From Helicostylum pulchrum (Eukaryota; Mucoromycota; Mucoromycetes; Mucorales; Mucoraceae): a stretch of DNA of 64,000 nucleotides. Below the pieces are notes generated by a model. The model was not told the origin of the DNA, searched no databases, and saw nothing but the letters and a program-made list of their open reading frames with translations. Below, in pieces: positions 47,723 to 59,703 of this stretch; the stretch's first letter is position 1, and each line of letters begins with the position of its first letter. The position numbers and the translations under genes were made by a program. The stretch is from assembly GCA_025677825.1 (NCBI GenBank), contig JAIXMO010000035.1, positions 271,507 through 335,506 of the forward strand, read 5' to 3'.

Positions 47723-48868
47723 ATGTCATCTCACGAAAATATCAAAGAAGAAACTAATCAAAGTCGGGAACGAATAGACGGACGAGTTCGACAGTTTGTA
47801 CAAGTCTCTTTCGAGATGGAAGCTGAACGACAAGTGGCGGTGCTGAAAGAGAAAGCAGAAGTGCACGTACTAGGTACTAGTACGTCTATCCCCCTCCCTA
47901 AACAAGAAGAACATGACAAAGTATATGTTTCGAACAGTGACAGGTCTGTCGGAACTACCATGAAGCTTAAAGCTATTCGTCTGCGTGAGAATTTTCATGC
48001 ACTTGACATTCAAGACAAAGCAATTGTTTCTCTTGGTTTGAACTTCCTGTTCGACCTCAGGTTTAATTACGCGCGTGCACAAACCGCCCGCCTGCTCGTT
48101 AATGCTTCGCTTTGACAATAACGGGAAAGTATGGGTAACTTACTTTTTAACAGACAACAATGGGATCAACTCCGATCGCAAAAAATACAACGTTTCGGAG
48201 TATCAAGATCTTTTAAAACCTTTGCGTACCATTGATGATCTGTACAATGGAAGCAGAAGTGTCGATTTCAACTGGTTAAACATTTATAAAGAGCTCAAAA
48301 GATTACAAAGTTTATATGATCAATATATCCGATCTGAATATAACGATCAAGACTTTATTATCTCTATGTTACTTCAAATCTTAACTGTAATCAAAGAACA
48401 TCCTTACCCTTTTATTGATGAAATCGATGTTTCCGAATGTGATTTAATTGTGAAGTTCTGGGGACCCGTTACCGAACTTTTGTTTCGTAACACCGGCTTA
48501 CGATTAAATGGGGCGATACACTGACCGTGCACGACGCTACGTTTGGTTTGTTATTGAAGGTAGATCTGCAAATTTTGCATGGTCGAACTAGACAAAGGTA
48601 CAATGTTGAAACGGATGTTGGTGTCTCGGAAGCGACCGAAAAACAGGCTGGAGATGTGAAGTACGTTGTTGACAGGTGTAAAGTTCAAATCGAAAGTAAA
48701 GCTGTAATAAGTTTGTACTCTACGGCCGTGCAATTACCAGTGTCGACTCACTTTAAGTTCTTGGGGGAGAGTTCTTACTTCCCCATTTTACACCAAGTTA
48801 GGTCGAAAAAGGTCTTCATCGCGGTCCTAACGTGTCTGTGGGGCGAAGTGTCCTGTATTTCTTATTAA
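47723..48868 (+). pseudogene. Frameshifted gene of an apparent Mucorales multicopy family (left arm)
   Basis: Three adjoining frames, 47723-48115, 48075-48524 and 48527-48868, would form one protein of about 370 aa if two frameshifts (near 48075-48115 and near 48510) are allowed for; the second returns to the first frame. The middle part ends with ECDLIVKFWGPVTELLFRN, and the next frame resumes at KWGDTLTVHDATFGLLLKVD, which joins naturally. From memory, proteins with a VKFWGP then KWGDT layout occur in many copies in Mucorales genomes with unknown function, often near transposons; this is an impression, not a search result. An upstream leader with splice donor (47551-47603) suggests the parent gene had a 5' intron. 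Identical in the right arm at 60792-61937. Confidence 0.55.
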
Positions 48869-49014
48869 TAATCCATATCACCTTATAAAAAAAACATGAT
48901 TCCACTTTAATAAATAAATTAGTTCTCTTCCATGTCCAAATTGGAAAAAAATTTTATGATATTCTGCCTTTTTCCATTGTCGTTTGATTTGATCTTGAAC
49001 ATATTCAGTCTATT

Positions 49015-49170
49015 CTATGGCAGTATCCTATTAAACCGATTAGCTAGTAATTTGGTGAAAATTTTCGCATCAGTGTTAATGAGTGATAAAAGTCTCCAGT
49101 TACTGAGCAGGGTAGGATCGCCCTTCTTGAAAAGTAGAACCATTCGAGTTTGTTTCCACGAGACAGGGAG
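49015..49170 (-). mobile_element. LINE reverse-transcriptase fragment (left arm)
   Basis: A 51-residue minus-strand frame reads LPVSWKQTRMVLLFKKGDP, then LLSNWRLLSLINTDAKIFTK and LLANRFNRILP before a stop. This is the start of the reverse-transcriptase domain of non-LTR (LINE) elements, where 'KKGDP..L.NWRP.SL.N...K...K.LA.R' is diagnostic. An AG splice-acceptor-like CTTTTTAG precedes it, and leader module B lies upstream. Only this scrap remains; it cannot be active. The overlapping plus-strand frame at 48932-49189 is a shadow. Confidence 0.8.
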
Positions 49171-49270
49171 TCTAAAAAGAATTAGTTAAAAAAATAACTT
49201 TGGAAGGTTTATATTTCCTGGCACATGAAAAATGTTTAACCGAAAAAAATAACTTTTCAAGTCACTTTTC

Positions 49271-49327
49271 GCTTACCTTTATGGATGGTCAGTGCTCTAA
49301 GAAGAACCGTATCAGTTTGTGTACAAA
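49271..49327 (-). repeat. Leader module B (diverged copy of module A)
   Basis: Minus-strand sequence starting TTGTAC, sharing an exact 16-nt core ATACGGTTCTTCTTAG with module A and ending AAAGGTAAG (a strong splice donor). It heads the LINE fragment at 49015-49170. Modules A and B therefore face each other across ~1.7 kb. Mirror copy at about 60333-60389. Confidence 0.6.
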
Positions 49328-49785
49328 CATAAAATAAAATAGTTAGAAACTAAAACGCGAAAACGAAGGAAAATAATATAAAAAGGGTTTTTGGTGTTGG
49401 ATAATTTAGCAGCATCTCCAGACTTGAATTTAGCAGGGAAAAAAATAAAAAAAAAAGTATTTTCTGGTCTTACGCCTAATTTTTGGATTTTTTTTCAGTC
49501 TCTGACTGAAATAAAAATTAAAGCCAAAAAGCCAATAAAGTGCTTAAGTTTTTAATTTTGAAGCCCTTCGATTGCGTATGGTATGAATAGACGCGCTTCT
49601 TTAACTAATGATTCGTATTATAAAAAGACACATATTTTTCATTTCTTAAAATATTTCTCTTTGCTATATTCTTTCATATATTGTTTTAATTATTTCTTGT
49701 AAGTTGAGATACTAAGGCTCAAAGTTATAGATGTTTTTAATATGTTTATTAACCTGATTATATATTTAAATACAGAGTATCTATA
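49328..49785. other. Spacer in the left arm, no gene seen
   Basis: AT-rich stretch upstream of leader module B; mirrored at about 59875-60332. Confidence 0.4.
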
Positions 49786-49956
49786 ATGAACAATAGTCAA
49801 AAAAGTACATCTATCGAGGTTAATAACGAAGGTACTCAACGTATGGTTGATAACAGCTCAGCTATGCATCGCAGTAACCAGATGATTATAGCGCAAGGTA
49901 TGTCACGTCGTCCTGTAAACACGATCAAGGCACACATCGCTAAACTGGAAGAATAG
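49786..49956 (+). pseudogene. Crypton-like N-terminal fragment with nonsense codon (left arm)
   Basis: 56 codons from ATG 49786 to TAG 49954-49956. The segment RSNQMIIAQGMSRRPVNTIK, then AHIAKLEE-stop-K, recalls the 'RRP.NT.KAY..KQ.EW..FC' motif near the start of Crypton-like tyrosine-recombinase proteins common in Mucoromycota. The TAG stands where the conserved Trp (TGG) would be, and a GTGAG donor-like site follows. The frame at 50094-50435 may be the next decayed part. The assignment relies on a short remembered motif. Confidence 0.35.
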
Positions 49957-50093
49957 AAGGTGAGTTTTCTTTTAGTAGAAAGTTATCTTTAAGTTTAAAA
50001 GTGCTCGGACCCTAATAGGTTATATGTCTCAGGTACATCGGAAGCATTTACGAAATAATATATTTTTTTTTTTGAAAATTTGACATCTCAAAC

Positions 50094-50435
50094 TTGCGTT
50101 TTTTGCTTCAAAAAAACAACACACCCGTTCAAAGTCTTAAAACCAAGAATGGTACTCTCGTCAAGGAAGTAAGAGGAACAGCAGTTTGCTCTAACAAGCA
50201 TTGTATATTGGCTTTGAAGCATGAAATACACAAGGGAAGACATGCCGTATCTGCTACTGCAATATGCATTTCAGGATCGGCTATGTTACTACTAAAGATG
50301 CAACATCCATCTTTCTGTTACAACGACTACAACAGCGAAACAAATACTGATGATTTCAGAAAAAAAGCCGAGGTTTTCCTTAACCGAAACACCTCAAGGC
50401 CTGCTATCGATGATAGTATTACTAGAGAAATCTAG
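50094..50435 (+). pseudogene. Open frame of unknown origin downstream of the Crypton-like scrap
   Basis: About 113 codons (first codon TTG-type, no ATG at the 5' end) with balanced composition (GTLVKEVRGTAVCSNKHCIL; EVFLNRNTSRPAIDD), ending TAG. In the mirror arm an extra base near 59330 breaks the frame. It could be a decayed continuation of the element beginning at 49786. Function not recognised. Confidence 0.3.
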
Positions 50436-51160
50436 GTAAGAGCTTAAAACAACCAATGTATTTATTTGAAAATACATCATTTCTATTGGCTAATTAATTT
50501 GTTTTATAGCAAATACCCTCACAGTATCGTCTGGTAACCTAGTCTTCCTCATTACTTTTATCAGCAAGTATAGCATTGAAAATGGCAAATTGATTATGTG
50601 TCTTTATCGAACAGTTTCGTGGGATATTTGAATTGTTGAAGTTTAATGTAACTAGTTCCCCATAAAAGCATACCCATAATTTAAACCTTTTCTAATCTAT
50701 AATATTTGGCAAGCTGAGACCATGGTAGTACGTGTTTCTCAAATAGTTTTTAAAATAAATAAAAAAAGGCGTTCCTTGAAAGGTAAATAAAAGGAAGATC
50801 ATCGACATTTGTTTATAATCGGTCGAGCGCTAAAGAAAAAAAGGTAATTTGATCATTACTAAACCTTGTAACAGTGTGTTTTCTTTTTGTATGTGTATTT
50901 CATTGTTTTAAATTGTAAAGTGCCTTACAAATAAATCCAATATTTACCTCTACAGCTATATATTTTTTAAAAAAATATGATCTATTTATCAGATACTTAC
51001 AAAAAAAAAAGAAAGAAAAAAAGACAGATGGTTGATAAATAAATGAATAATTTATTAAGTAATGATTGAAGGCTATCATGGAACTATTCTGCTACCAAAA
51101 ACAGAAGAAAAGTGGGTAATGGTGTTTGATTTAAAAAAAAATCATTACACAGCAAACAAT
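50436..51160. other. Spacer in the left arm, no gene seen
   Basis: AT-rich, 3' flank of the secreted-protein gene; mirrored at about 58500-59225. Confidence 0.4.
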
Positions 51161-51478
51161 TTAATTGTCCTTGTTGCTGGCAACTTGGTTTTCATTCTTA
51201 TTTGCAGTGGTACCAGAGAGGACATTGACACCACCTTGGAGAATATCGCCACCAAGAATATTGCCACCGAGAACACCACCCAAAAGACCAGAGTTGTCGT
51301 TGGCAGTGTTACCCTCTACCTTATTTTGCTCGATGATTTGGGCCTTCTTACGACTGTTATCAGTTACTTCAAAATTGCTTTCATCATTAATATCAACTTC
51401 TTGGTTAGAGCCACCGTGAGGAGCAGCAGAGACAAGAACAGCACAAGCGGCAATGGCGAGGAGAGAGATAAATTTCAT
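51161..51478 (-). CDS. Small secreted protein with Gly-rich LGG repeats (intact left-arm copy)
   Basis: Intronless, 105 aa. Residues 1-19 (MKFISLLAIAACAVLVSAA) are a textbook signal peptide with an A-x-A-type cleavage site before PHGGSN. The mature part is acidic and Asn-rich, with a central repeat LLGGVLGGNILGGDILQGG that alternates hydrophobic residues with Gly-Gly, and no cysteine. Such short secreted proteins include effector-like and cell-wall proteins, but no family is recognised. A good TATA box lies ~65-75 bp upstream. Codon use is C-ending-rich, suggesting good expression. The mirrored copy (58181-58499) has one extra A that frameshifts the last residues. Confidence 0.8.
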   Translation of the reverse strand: MKFISLLAIAACAVLVSAAPHGGSNQEVDINDESNFEVTDNSRKKAQIIEQNKVEGNTANDNSGLLGGVLGGNILGGDILQGGVNVLSGTTANKNENQVASNKDN

Positions 51479-51542
51479 ATTGATTGAGAGTCTAAGAAGT
51501 TGAGTCGATGAAGGAAAAATAAAATAAATTAAAAAATACCTG

Positions 51543-51554
51543 CTTTATATATAC
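51543..51554 (-). promoter_or_regulatory. TATA box of the secreted-protein gene
   Basis: On the minus strand TATATATAAAGCA precedes the ATG by about 65-75 bp, followed by a pyrimidine-rich, CATCGACTCAACTTC leader. The same sequence is in the right arm at about 58106-58118. Confidence 0.6.
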
Positions 51555-54500
51555 TCTCCCAAACATAATAATAATATAATTCGTTTGATGATGAGACTAC
51601 GCTCGTTATAGCACACCACCTCCTTTCATTTTATTTATTATATTGCCCCTTTTTCCTCGTTCATATATAGTTGATGCATGTCCACCCCTTTTGCTCATCA
51701 TTGATAGTCTATAATATACATGTGTAATTTGTTGTCAGTAGATTTTTATACTTGACTCATTGCTTTATAATTAGTTACTCCATATTTTTTTTAAAAAATA
51801 TACATATATACATGCTTATGATATTTGACAGAGAATAAAATAAGTATATAAAGTACATATTGAGTTTCTGCATTTATGATCCCTTTTCTACATTTGATGT
51901 TCGTAGACTTTGATCAGTAACAACTCTGTACCACAAACCCAAAAAAAAACTTGAATTTTTAAGGAGGTTCCAGACCGTTTAGTTTTTTCTATTTTTATTT
52001 GTCAAGTACATACTATACATGGAGGATTTAAAAGACTTTTTGACAAATTGAGTATATCCCGGTCAATAATATAGTAACGTGCAAGATATTAAACCATGTA
52101 TAATTAGCAATATTATAGTGTGCGATTTTAAATATCTAGATACCTAATTAAAATTTACATGTACGTAAACATGCATGCGACATCAAAATACACCAATTAT
52201 GAAACCGTACATATCCGCCACCCCTTTGTGTACCTAAAATACTAAAATATCATATTTTCATTGTCGTTCAAAAAAAAAAAAAAAAAAAAAATAGCCGCCG
52301 AGAGAAACATACTCTAGTATTTTCTTTATTCGTGAAGCACGTAATTTTCTCCCTCTTTGTTCCTCTTTTTTTTTTTCGTTCTCCTTCTTCTATAATCAAC
52401 CCCTCTCCCCCTTTTTTTTTTATTATTATTCTCCAATTGCTTTTACTGGTTGGATTATCGAGAGGTACAAAGGTTGATTTAATTATAGATGTTTTGATAT
52501 AGGAGAATATGGCTAAATACCCAAAAACAGTCTTTATAATTGACACTATCATATGTATATTAAGGGAGAGGGGGGGGGGGGGCATTGATTTTATACTGGC
52601 GTAACTCAATGCATAATACCTTATTTCTATCTGTGTGCAGGTTACAAGCATGCCCATAATAAATACTGCTAAAGGCTACTTATTTATTCTACATTACTTG
52701 GAAGAAGGGATTACTAGAACTGATAATGCAAACAGTGTAATTAGTTATTTTTTCTTTTTTTGCAAGCAGAAAAACAAAATCCCTTGTTTATCAATTTCCT
52801 TTTTCTTCAAAAAAAAAACAACCAAACAACAAAATGTACATTTTATTTATACATTGCATGTATTCATGTACAACCCGGTCCAGTTAAACTCTTTTTTTTA
52901 TTTTCGTCGTAATTTGATTCTATATTCGTATCATTGACGAATGAAGGGACGTGGTAAACATTAAACATAACAGGAAATATTTTGTGTAAGTTTGTCTGCA
53001 TAAACCTGTATAGAGAGGTTAACAGTTTGAAGGGCACCGCTTTTTTTTTTTTTTAGAAAGAAAAGAAAAAATATCGATTAAGTGTTTTTATTTATATTTA
53101 TATAATAGTATAGCGTTTTACAGTTCTATCTGGTATTTCATGTTGCAGTTAGCCAGATATCTAGAAAAAAGAAAGAAGAGGAGGTTCTGAATTTTCTTTA
53201 GCTTAGAAACCACGATACAATGATGTAGTTAAGGCATAACTTGTTCCAAAGTAGGAGTCGATTATATGGGAGCTCTCGGTCAAAATAAATTGTACATCCC
53301 TGGCTAAAAGGCATTTAGTATAAATATTAATTAAAGACATTAAAAGCACTATTTGCTTTAATATATATAAAACTACTCTACTAAAATAAAAAAAAAGCGC
53401 TTCATTATTAAAGATATTTATTATAACTAAAAAAAAAGGGAGCTTGTTGTAAGCACAATTGGTGACATAATAAAGATTTTCGATTTCTTGACAATAATAT
53501 CGGTAAAAGAAATGTAATCCTAAAAAATAAACCGAAAAGAGCAAATGGGATGATTTGAGTTGCTTTCTTGAAATATTTCCGGCGGCGGCTAGTGGTTTGT
53601 TCGATCAACTTCTTGCTGAAAAAAACCGCTCCTGGTTAACTCGTGGATTAAATGGGGCGCTCTATGATCGTGAGCAGCCCATCTGGGAGAATTTGGTAGC
53701 GGATAATAGGTTCCTTGAACGTAGATTCATACCTGCATAAACTATATTGATAGAATAACTGAGATGTTAGCTTATGCGTATTTTTACAAGAAAAAAAAGT
53801 ATAAGCATGTTGCTGGATTTTTTTTTTTACCTGGTCCTAATGAAATTGAGAATATCCATAATTATGTATAACGTGTTTTTTAAACGTAATATGGCTAGAA
53901 AGTAGCTTTTATGTATCTAGGTGCATATATATAAAACACGGAAACAAAAAATTGCAAAGTCGATGAAATAATTCCATAGATGTATAGCTTTTTATTATAT
54001 TATCATGTTTGCGCTTCTGTCTTAATGTACACACCTGTTCATTATTGTTACAAAAAAGGCAAGTGTTTTTTTTTTTCTTCAAATCAAAAATCTGAAATAT
54101 AAACTTACGTGTAAACGTAAACTAGTTTTTGGTAATAGGACTTTCGATGCGTGTAAAAAAAAGTAAGCTCCCTAATAGTTGTTTAAAGTTGATATTAGTA
54201 TAAATGTATTTTCCAGACTATAATTATATCAAATCATACAGATCGAACAACACCAGAAACAGTTTCAATAGATAAATTCCGCCTGAGAGTGATAAAAATA
54301 AAATGTAAATGGTAGGCTTTTACAGAGCTTAAAGCCGCGTAAAATTTATATTTAGATATCATACCTGTAACAATATAAAGCATTATTTGTAACATAAGCC
54401 ATGTATTTGAATTAAGGGAACTTGCAACATAATTAGACTGCATTGTAAAATAGATGATAAAAGAAATTAATCAAAATTACTATATCAATATTTTACCTTT

Positions 54501-54831
54501 GACAAATAACAGTAAACGACAATCTTAAAAACCTCTTAAAAAAACCTTTCGAGAGTAAAAAAAAAAAAATAGCGCAAGAGGAAAAGATAACGGAAGAGTA
54601 GCATCATCTTGAATATAACCACACCAGTCGGCACCAGAAACCATAAAAATATTACTAACACCACTCAAAAATCCAAGCAGAACAAAGAATTCCAAACAGA
54701 GCAAAAAGTACCAGAAGAGAAAGAGCCAAAGAAGAACAAGAGTACATAAAGAGTTTCAACATACCTTGAAGAAATATAATAAAAAGTTTGTACCTTGAAA
54801 TTGGTTTTATCATATAAATGAAAAAAGAAGG
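51555..54831. other. Inner part of the left arm, no supported gene
   Basis: About 3.3 kb with A/T runs (52270-52291), a G run near 52571-52582 and several short frames (52268-52657, 53203-53544, 53555-53740, 54234-54443). The 54234-54443 frame is identical in both arms, as is expected from the palindrome and not proof of coding. None shows a recognisable domain. Confidence 0.45.
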
Positions 54832-54850
54832 AGACCCTTCTTTTTTTCAT
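54814..54850. repeat. Palindrome centre (hairpin turn)
   Basis: Left-arm AAATGAAAAAAGAAGG and right-arm CCTTCTTTTTTTCATTT flank a 4-nt AGAC spacer at 54832-54835. Single-stranded DNA here would fold back on itself. The right side already carries one extra T compared with the left. Confidence 0.95.
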
Positions 54851-57800
54851 TTATGATAAAACCAATTTCAAGGTACAAACTTTATTATATTTCTTCAAGG
54901 TATGTTGAAACTCTTTATGTACTCTTGTTCTTCTTTGGCTCTTCTCTTCTGGTACTTTTTGCTCTGTTTGGAATTCTTTGTTCTGCTTGGATTTTTGAGT
55001 GGTGTTAGTAATATTTTTATGGTTTCTGGTGCCGACTGGTGTGTGGTTATATTTCAAGATGATGCTACTCTTCCGTTCTTTTCCTCTTGCGCTATTTTTT
55101 TTTTTTTACTCTCGAAAGGTTTTTTTAAGAGGTTTTTAAGATTGTCGTTTACTGTTATTTGTCACAAAGGTAAAATATTGATATAGTAATTTTGATTAAT
55201 TTCTTTTATCATCTATTTTACAATGCAGTCTAATTATGTTGCAAGTTCCCTTAATTCAAATACATGGCTTATGTTACAAATAATGCTTTATATTGTTACA
55301 GGTATGATATCTAAATATAAATTTTACGCGGCTTTAAGCTCTGTAAAAGCCTACCATTTACATTTTATTTTTATCACTCTCAGGCGGAATTTATCTATTG
55401 AAACTGTTTCTGGTGTTGTTCGATCTGTATGATTTGATATAATTATAGTCTGGAAAATACATTTATACTAATATCAACTTTAAACAACTATTAGGGAGCT
55501 TACTTTTTTTTACACGCATCGAAAGTCCTATTACCAAAAACTAGTTTACGTTTACACGTAAGTTTATATTTCAGATTTTTGATTTGAAGAAAAAAAAAAC
55601 TGACTTGCCTTTTTTGTAACAATAATGAACAGGTGTGTACATTAAGACAGAAGCGCAAACATGATACATATAATAAAAAGCTATACATCTATGGAATTAT
55701 TTCATCGACTTTGCAATTTTTTTGTTTCCGTGTTTTATATATATGCACCTAGATACATAAAAGCTACTTTCTAGCCATATTACGTTTAAAAAAACACGTT
55801 ATACATAATTATGGATATTCTCAATTTCATTAGGACCAGGTAAAAAAAAAAATCCAGCAACATGCTTATACTTTTTTTTCTTGTAAAAATACGCATAAGC
55901 TAACATCTCAGTTATTCTATCAATATAGTTTATGCAGGTATGAATCTACGTTCAAGGAACCTTATTATCCGCTTACCAAATTCTCCCAGATGGGCTGCTC
56001 ACGATCATAGAGCGCCCCATTTAATCCACGAGTTAACCAGGAGCGGTTTTTTTCAGCAAGAAGTTGATCGAACAAACACTAGCCGCCGCCGGAAATATTT
56101 CAAGAAAGCAACTCAAATCATCCCATTTGCTCTTTTCGGTTTATTTTTTAGGATTACATTCTTTTACCGATATTATTGTCAAGAAATCGAAAATCTTTAT
56201 TATGTCACCAATGTGCTTACAACAAGCTCCCTTTTTTTTTAGTTATAATAAATATCTTTAATAATGAAGCGCTTTTTTTTTATTTTAGTAGAGTAGTTTT
56301 ATATATATTAAAGCAAATAGTGCTTTTAATGTCTTTAATTAATATTTATACTAAATGCCTTTTAGCCAGGGATGTACAATTTATTTTGACCGAGAGCTCC
56401 CATATAATCGACTCCTACTTTGGAACAAGTTATGCCTTAACTACATCATTGTATCGTGGTTTCTAAGCTAAAGAAAATTCAGAACCTCCTCTTCTTTCTT
56501 TTTTCTAGATATCTGGCTAACTGCAACATGAAATACCAGATAGAACTGTAAAACGCTATACTATTATATAAATATAAATAAAAACACTTAATCGATATTT
56601 TTTCTTTTCTTTCTAAAAAAAAAAAAAAGCGGTGCCCTTCAAACTGTTAACCTCTCTATACAGGTTTATGCAGACAAACTTACACAAAATATTTCCTGTT
56701 ATGTTTAATGTTTACCACGTCCCTTCATTCGTCAATGATACGAATATAGAATCAAATTACGACGAAAATAAAAAAAAGAGTTTAACTGGACCGGGTTGTA
56801 CATGAATACATGCAATGTATAAATAAAATGTACATTTTGTTGTTTGGTTGTTTTTTTTTGAAGAAAAAGGAAATTGATAAACAAGGGATTTTGTTTTTCT
56901 GCTTGCAAAAAAAGAAAAAATAACTAATTACACTGTTTGCATTATCAGTTCTAGTATCCCTTCTTCCAAGTAATGTAGAATAAATAAGTAGCCTTTAGCA
57001 GTATTTATTATGGGCATGCTTGTAACCTGCACACAGATAGAAATAAGGTATTATGCATTGAGTTACGCCAGTATAAAATCAATGCCCCCCCCCCCCTCTC
57101 CCTTAATATACATATGATAGTGTCAATTATAAAGACTGTTTTTGGGTATTTAGCCATATTCTCCTATATCAAAACATCTATAATTAAATCAACCTTTGTA
57201 CCTCTCGATAATCCAACCAGTAAAAGCAATTGGAGAATAATAATAAAAAAAAAAGGGGGAGAGGGGTTGATTATAGAAGAAGGAGAACGAAAAAAAAAAA
57301 GAGGAACAAAGAGGGAGAAATTACGTGCTTCACGATAAAGAAAATACTAGAGTATGTTTCTCTCGGCGGCTATTTTTTTTTTTTTTTTTTTGAACGACAA
57401 TGAAAATATGATATTTTAGTATTTTAGGTACACAAAGGGGTGGCGGATATGTACGGTTTCATAATTGGTGTATTTTGATGTCGCATGCATGTTTACGTAC
57501 ATGTAAATTTTAATTAGGTATCTAGATTTTAAAATCGCACACTATAATATTGCTAATTATACATGGTTTAATATCTTGCACGTTACTATATTATTGACCG
57601 GGATATACTCAATTTGTCAAAAAGTCTTTTAAATCCTCCATGTATAGTATGTACTTGACAAATAAAAATAGAAAAAAACTAAACGGTCTGGAACCTCCTT
57701 AAAAATTCAAGTTTTTTTTTGGGTTTGTGGTACAGAGTTGTTACTGATCAAAGTCTACGAACATCAAATGTAGAAAAGGGATCATAAATGCAGAAACTCA

Positions 57801-58100
57801 ATATGTACTTTATATACTTATTTTATTCTCTGTCAATATCATAAGCATGTATATATGTATATTTTTTAAAAAAAAATATGGAGTAACTAATTATAAAGCA
57901 ATGAGTCAAGTATAAAATCTACTGACAACAAATTACACATGTATATTATAGACTATCAATGATGAGCAAAAGGGGTGGACATGCATCAACTATATATGAA
58001 CGAGGAAAAAGGGGCAATATAATAAATAAAATGAAAGGAGGTGGTGTGCTATAACGAGCGTAGTCTCATCATCAAACGAATTATATTATTATTATGTTTG
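54836..58100. other. Inner part of the right arm, no supported gene
   Basis: Reverse complement of 51555-54831 with scattered one-base differences. Examples are an extra T near 55966 and another near 55977, a missing C near 56080, and missing bases near 54884 and 54944. The frames 55223-55432, 55940-56242 and 56176-56466 are mirrored versions of unconvincing left-arm frames. Confidence 0.5.
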
Positions 58101-58180
58101 GGAGAGTATATATAAAGCAGGTATTTTTTAATTATTTTATTTTTCCTTCATCGACTCAACTTCTTAGACTCTCAATCAAT

Positions 58181-58499
58181 ATGAAATTTATCTCTCTCCT
58201 CGCCATTGCCGCTTGTGCTGTTCTTGTCTCTGCTGCTCCTCACGGTGGCTCTAACCAAGAAGTTGATATTAATGATGAAAGCAATTTTGAAGTAACTGAT
58301 AACAGTCGTAAGAAGGCCCAAATCATCGAGCAAAATAAGGTAGAGGGTAACACTGCCAACGACAACTCTGGTCTTTTGGGTGGTGTTCTCGGTGGCAATA
58401 TTCTTGGTGGCGATATTCTCCAAGGTGGTGTCAATGTCCTCTCTGGTACCACTGCAAATAAGAATGAAAAACCAAGTTGCCAGCAACAAGGACAATTAA
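58181..58499 (+). pseudogene. Right-arm copy of the small secreted protein, frameshifted
   Basis: Identical to the left copy through the signal peptide and LGG repeats. Then five A's instead of four at 58466-58470 shift the frame, so the protein would run on with PSCQQQGQLNCLL to a stop at 58576 instead of ending at the mirrored stop (58497-58499). This could be real decay or an uncorrected homopolymer error. Confidence 0.8.
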
Positions 58500-59703
58500 A
58501 TTGTTTGCTGTGTAATGATTTTTTTTTAAATCAAACACCATTACCCACTTTTCTTCTGTTTTTGGTAGCAGAATAGTTCCATGATAGCCTTCAATCATTA
58601 CTTAATAAATTATTCATTTATTTATCAACCATCTGTCTTTTTTTCTTTCTTTTTTTTTGTAAGTATCTGATAAATAGATCATATTTTTTTAAAAAATATA
58701 TAGCTGTAGAGGTAAATATTGGATTTATTTGTAAGGCACTTTACAATTTAAAACAATGAAATACACATACAAAAAGAAAACACACTGTTACAAGGTTTAG
58801 TAATGATCAAATTACCTTTTTTTCTTTAGCGCTCGACCGATTATAAACAAATGTCGATGATCTTCCTTTTATTTACCTTTCAAGGAACGCCTTTTTTTAT
58901 TTATTTTAAAAACTATTTGAGAAACACGTACTACCATGGTCTCAGCTTGCCAAATATTATAGATTAGAAAAGGTTTAAATTATGGGTATGCTTTTATGGG
59001 GAACTAGTTACATTAAACTTCAACAATTCAAATATCCCACGAAACTGTTCGATAAAGACCATAATCAATTTGCCATTTTCAATGCTATACTTGCTGATAA
59101 AAGTAATGAGGAAGACTAGGTTACCAGACGATACTGTGAGGGTATTTGCTATAAAACAAATTAATTAGCCAATAGAAATGATGTCTTTTCAAATAAATAC
59201 ATTGGTTGTTTTAAGCTCTTACCTAGATTTCTCTAGTAATACTATCATCGATAGCAGGCCTTGAGGTGTTTCGGTTAAGGAAAACCTCGGCTTTTTTTCT
59301 GAAATCATCAGTATTTGTTTCGCTGTTTGTAGTCGTTGTAACAGAAAGATGGATGTTGCATCTTTAGTAGTAACATAGCCGATCCTGAAATGCATATTGC
59401 AGTAGCAGATACGGCATGTCTTCCCTTGTGTATTTCATGCTTCAAGCCAATATACAATGCTTGTTAGAGCAAACTGCTGTTCCTCTTACTTCCTTGACGA
59501 GAGTACCATTCTTGGTTTTAAGACTTTGAACGGGTGTGTTGTTTTTTTGAAGCAAAAAACGCAAGTTTGAGATGTCAAATTTTCAAAAAAAAAAATATAT
59601 TATTTCGTAAATGCTTCCGATGTACCTGAGACATATAACCTATTAGGGTCCGAGCACTTTTAAAACTTAAAGATAACTTTCTACTAAAAAGAAAACTCAC
59701 CTT

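Noticed and set aside
48932..49189. Plus-strand frame of 85 codons (and its mirror at 60471-60728)
   Set aside because: It lies opposite the reverse-transcriptase fragment, which has the recognisable motifs.
52268..52657. Minus-strand frame of 129 codons in the left arm
   Set aside because: Runs through homopolymers with low-complexity Lys/Phe-rich ends and no domain; its mirror is broken.
53555..53740. 61-codon plus-strand frame with balanced composition
   Set aside because: No ATG-linked exons, no recognisable domain, and the mirrored frame is disrupted; left inside the spacer note.
54234..54443. 69-codon frame identical in both arms (mirror 55223-55432)
   Set aside because: Identity is explained by the palindrome; no domain, signal or promoter supports it as a gene.
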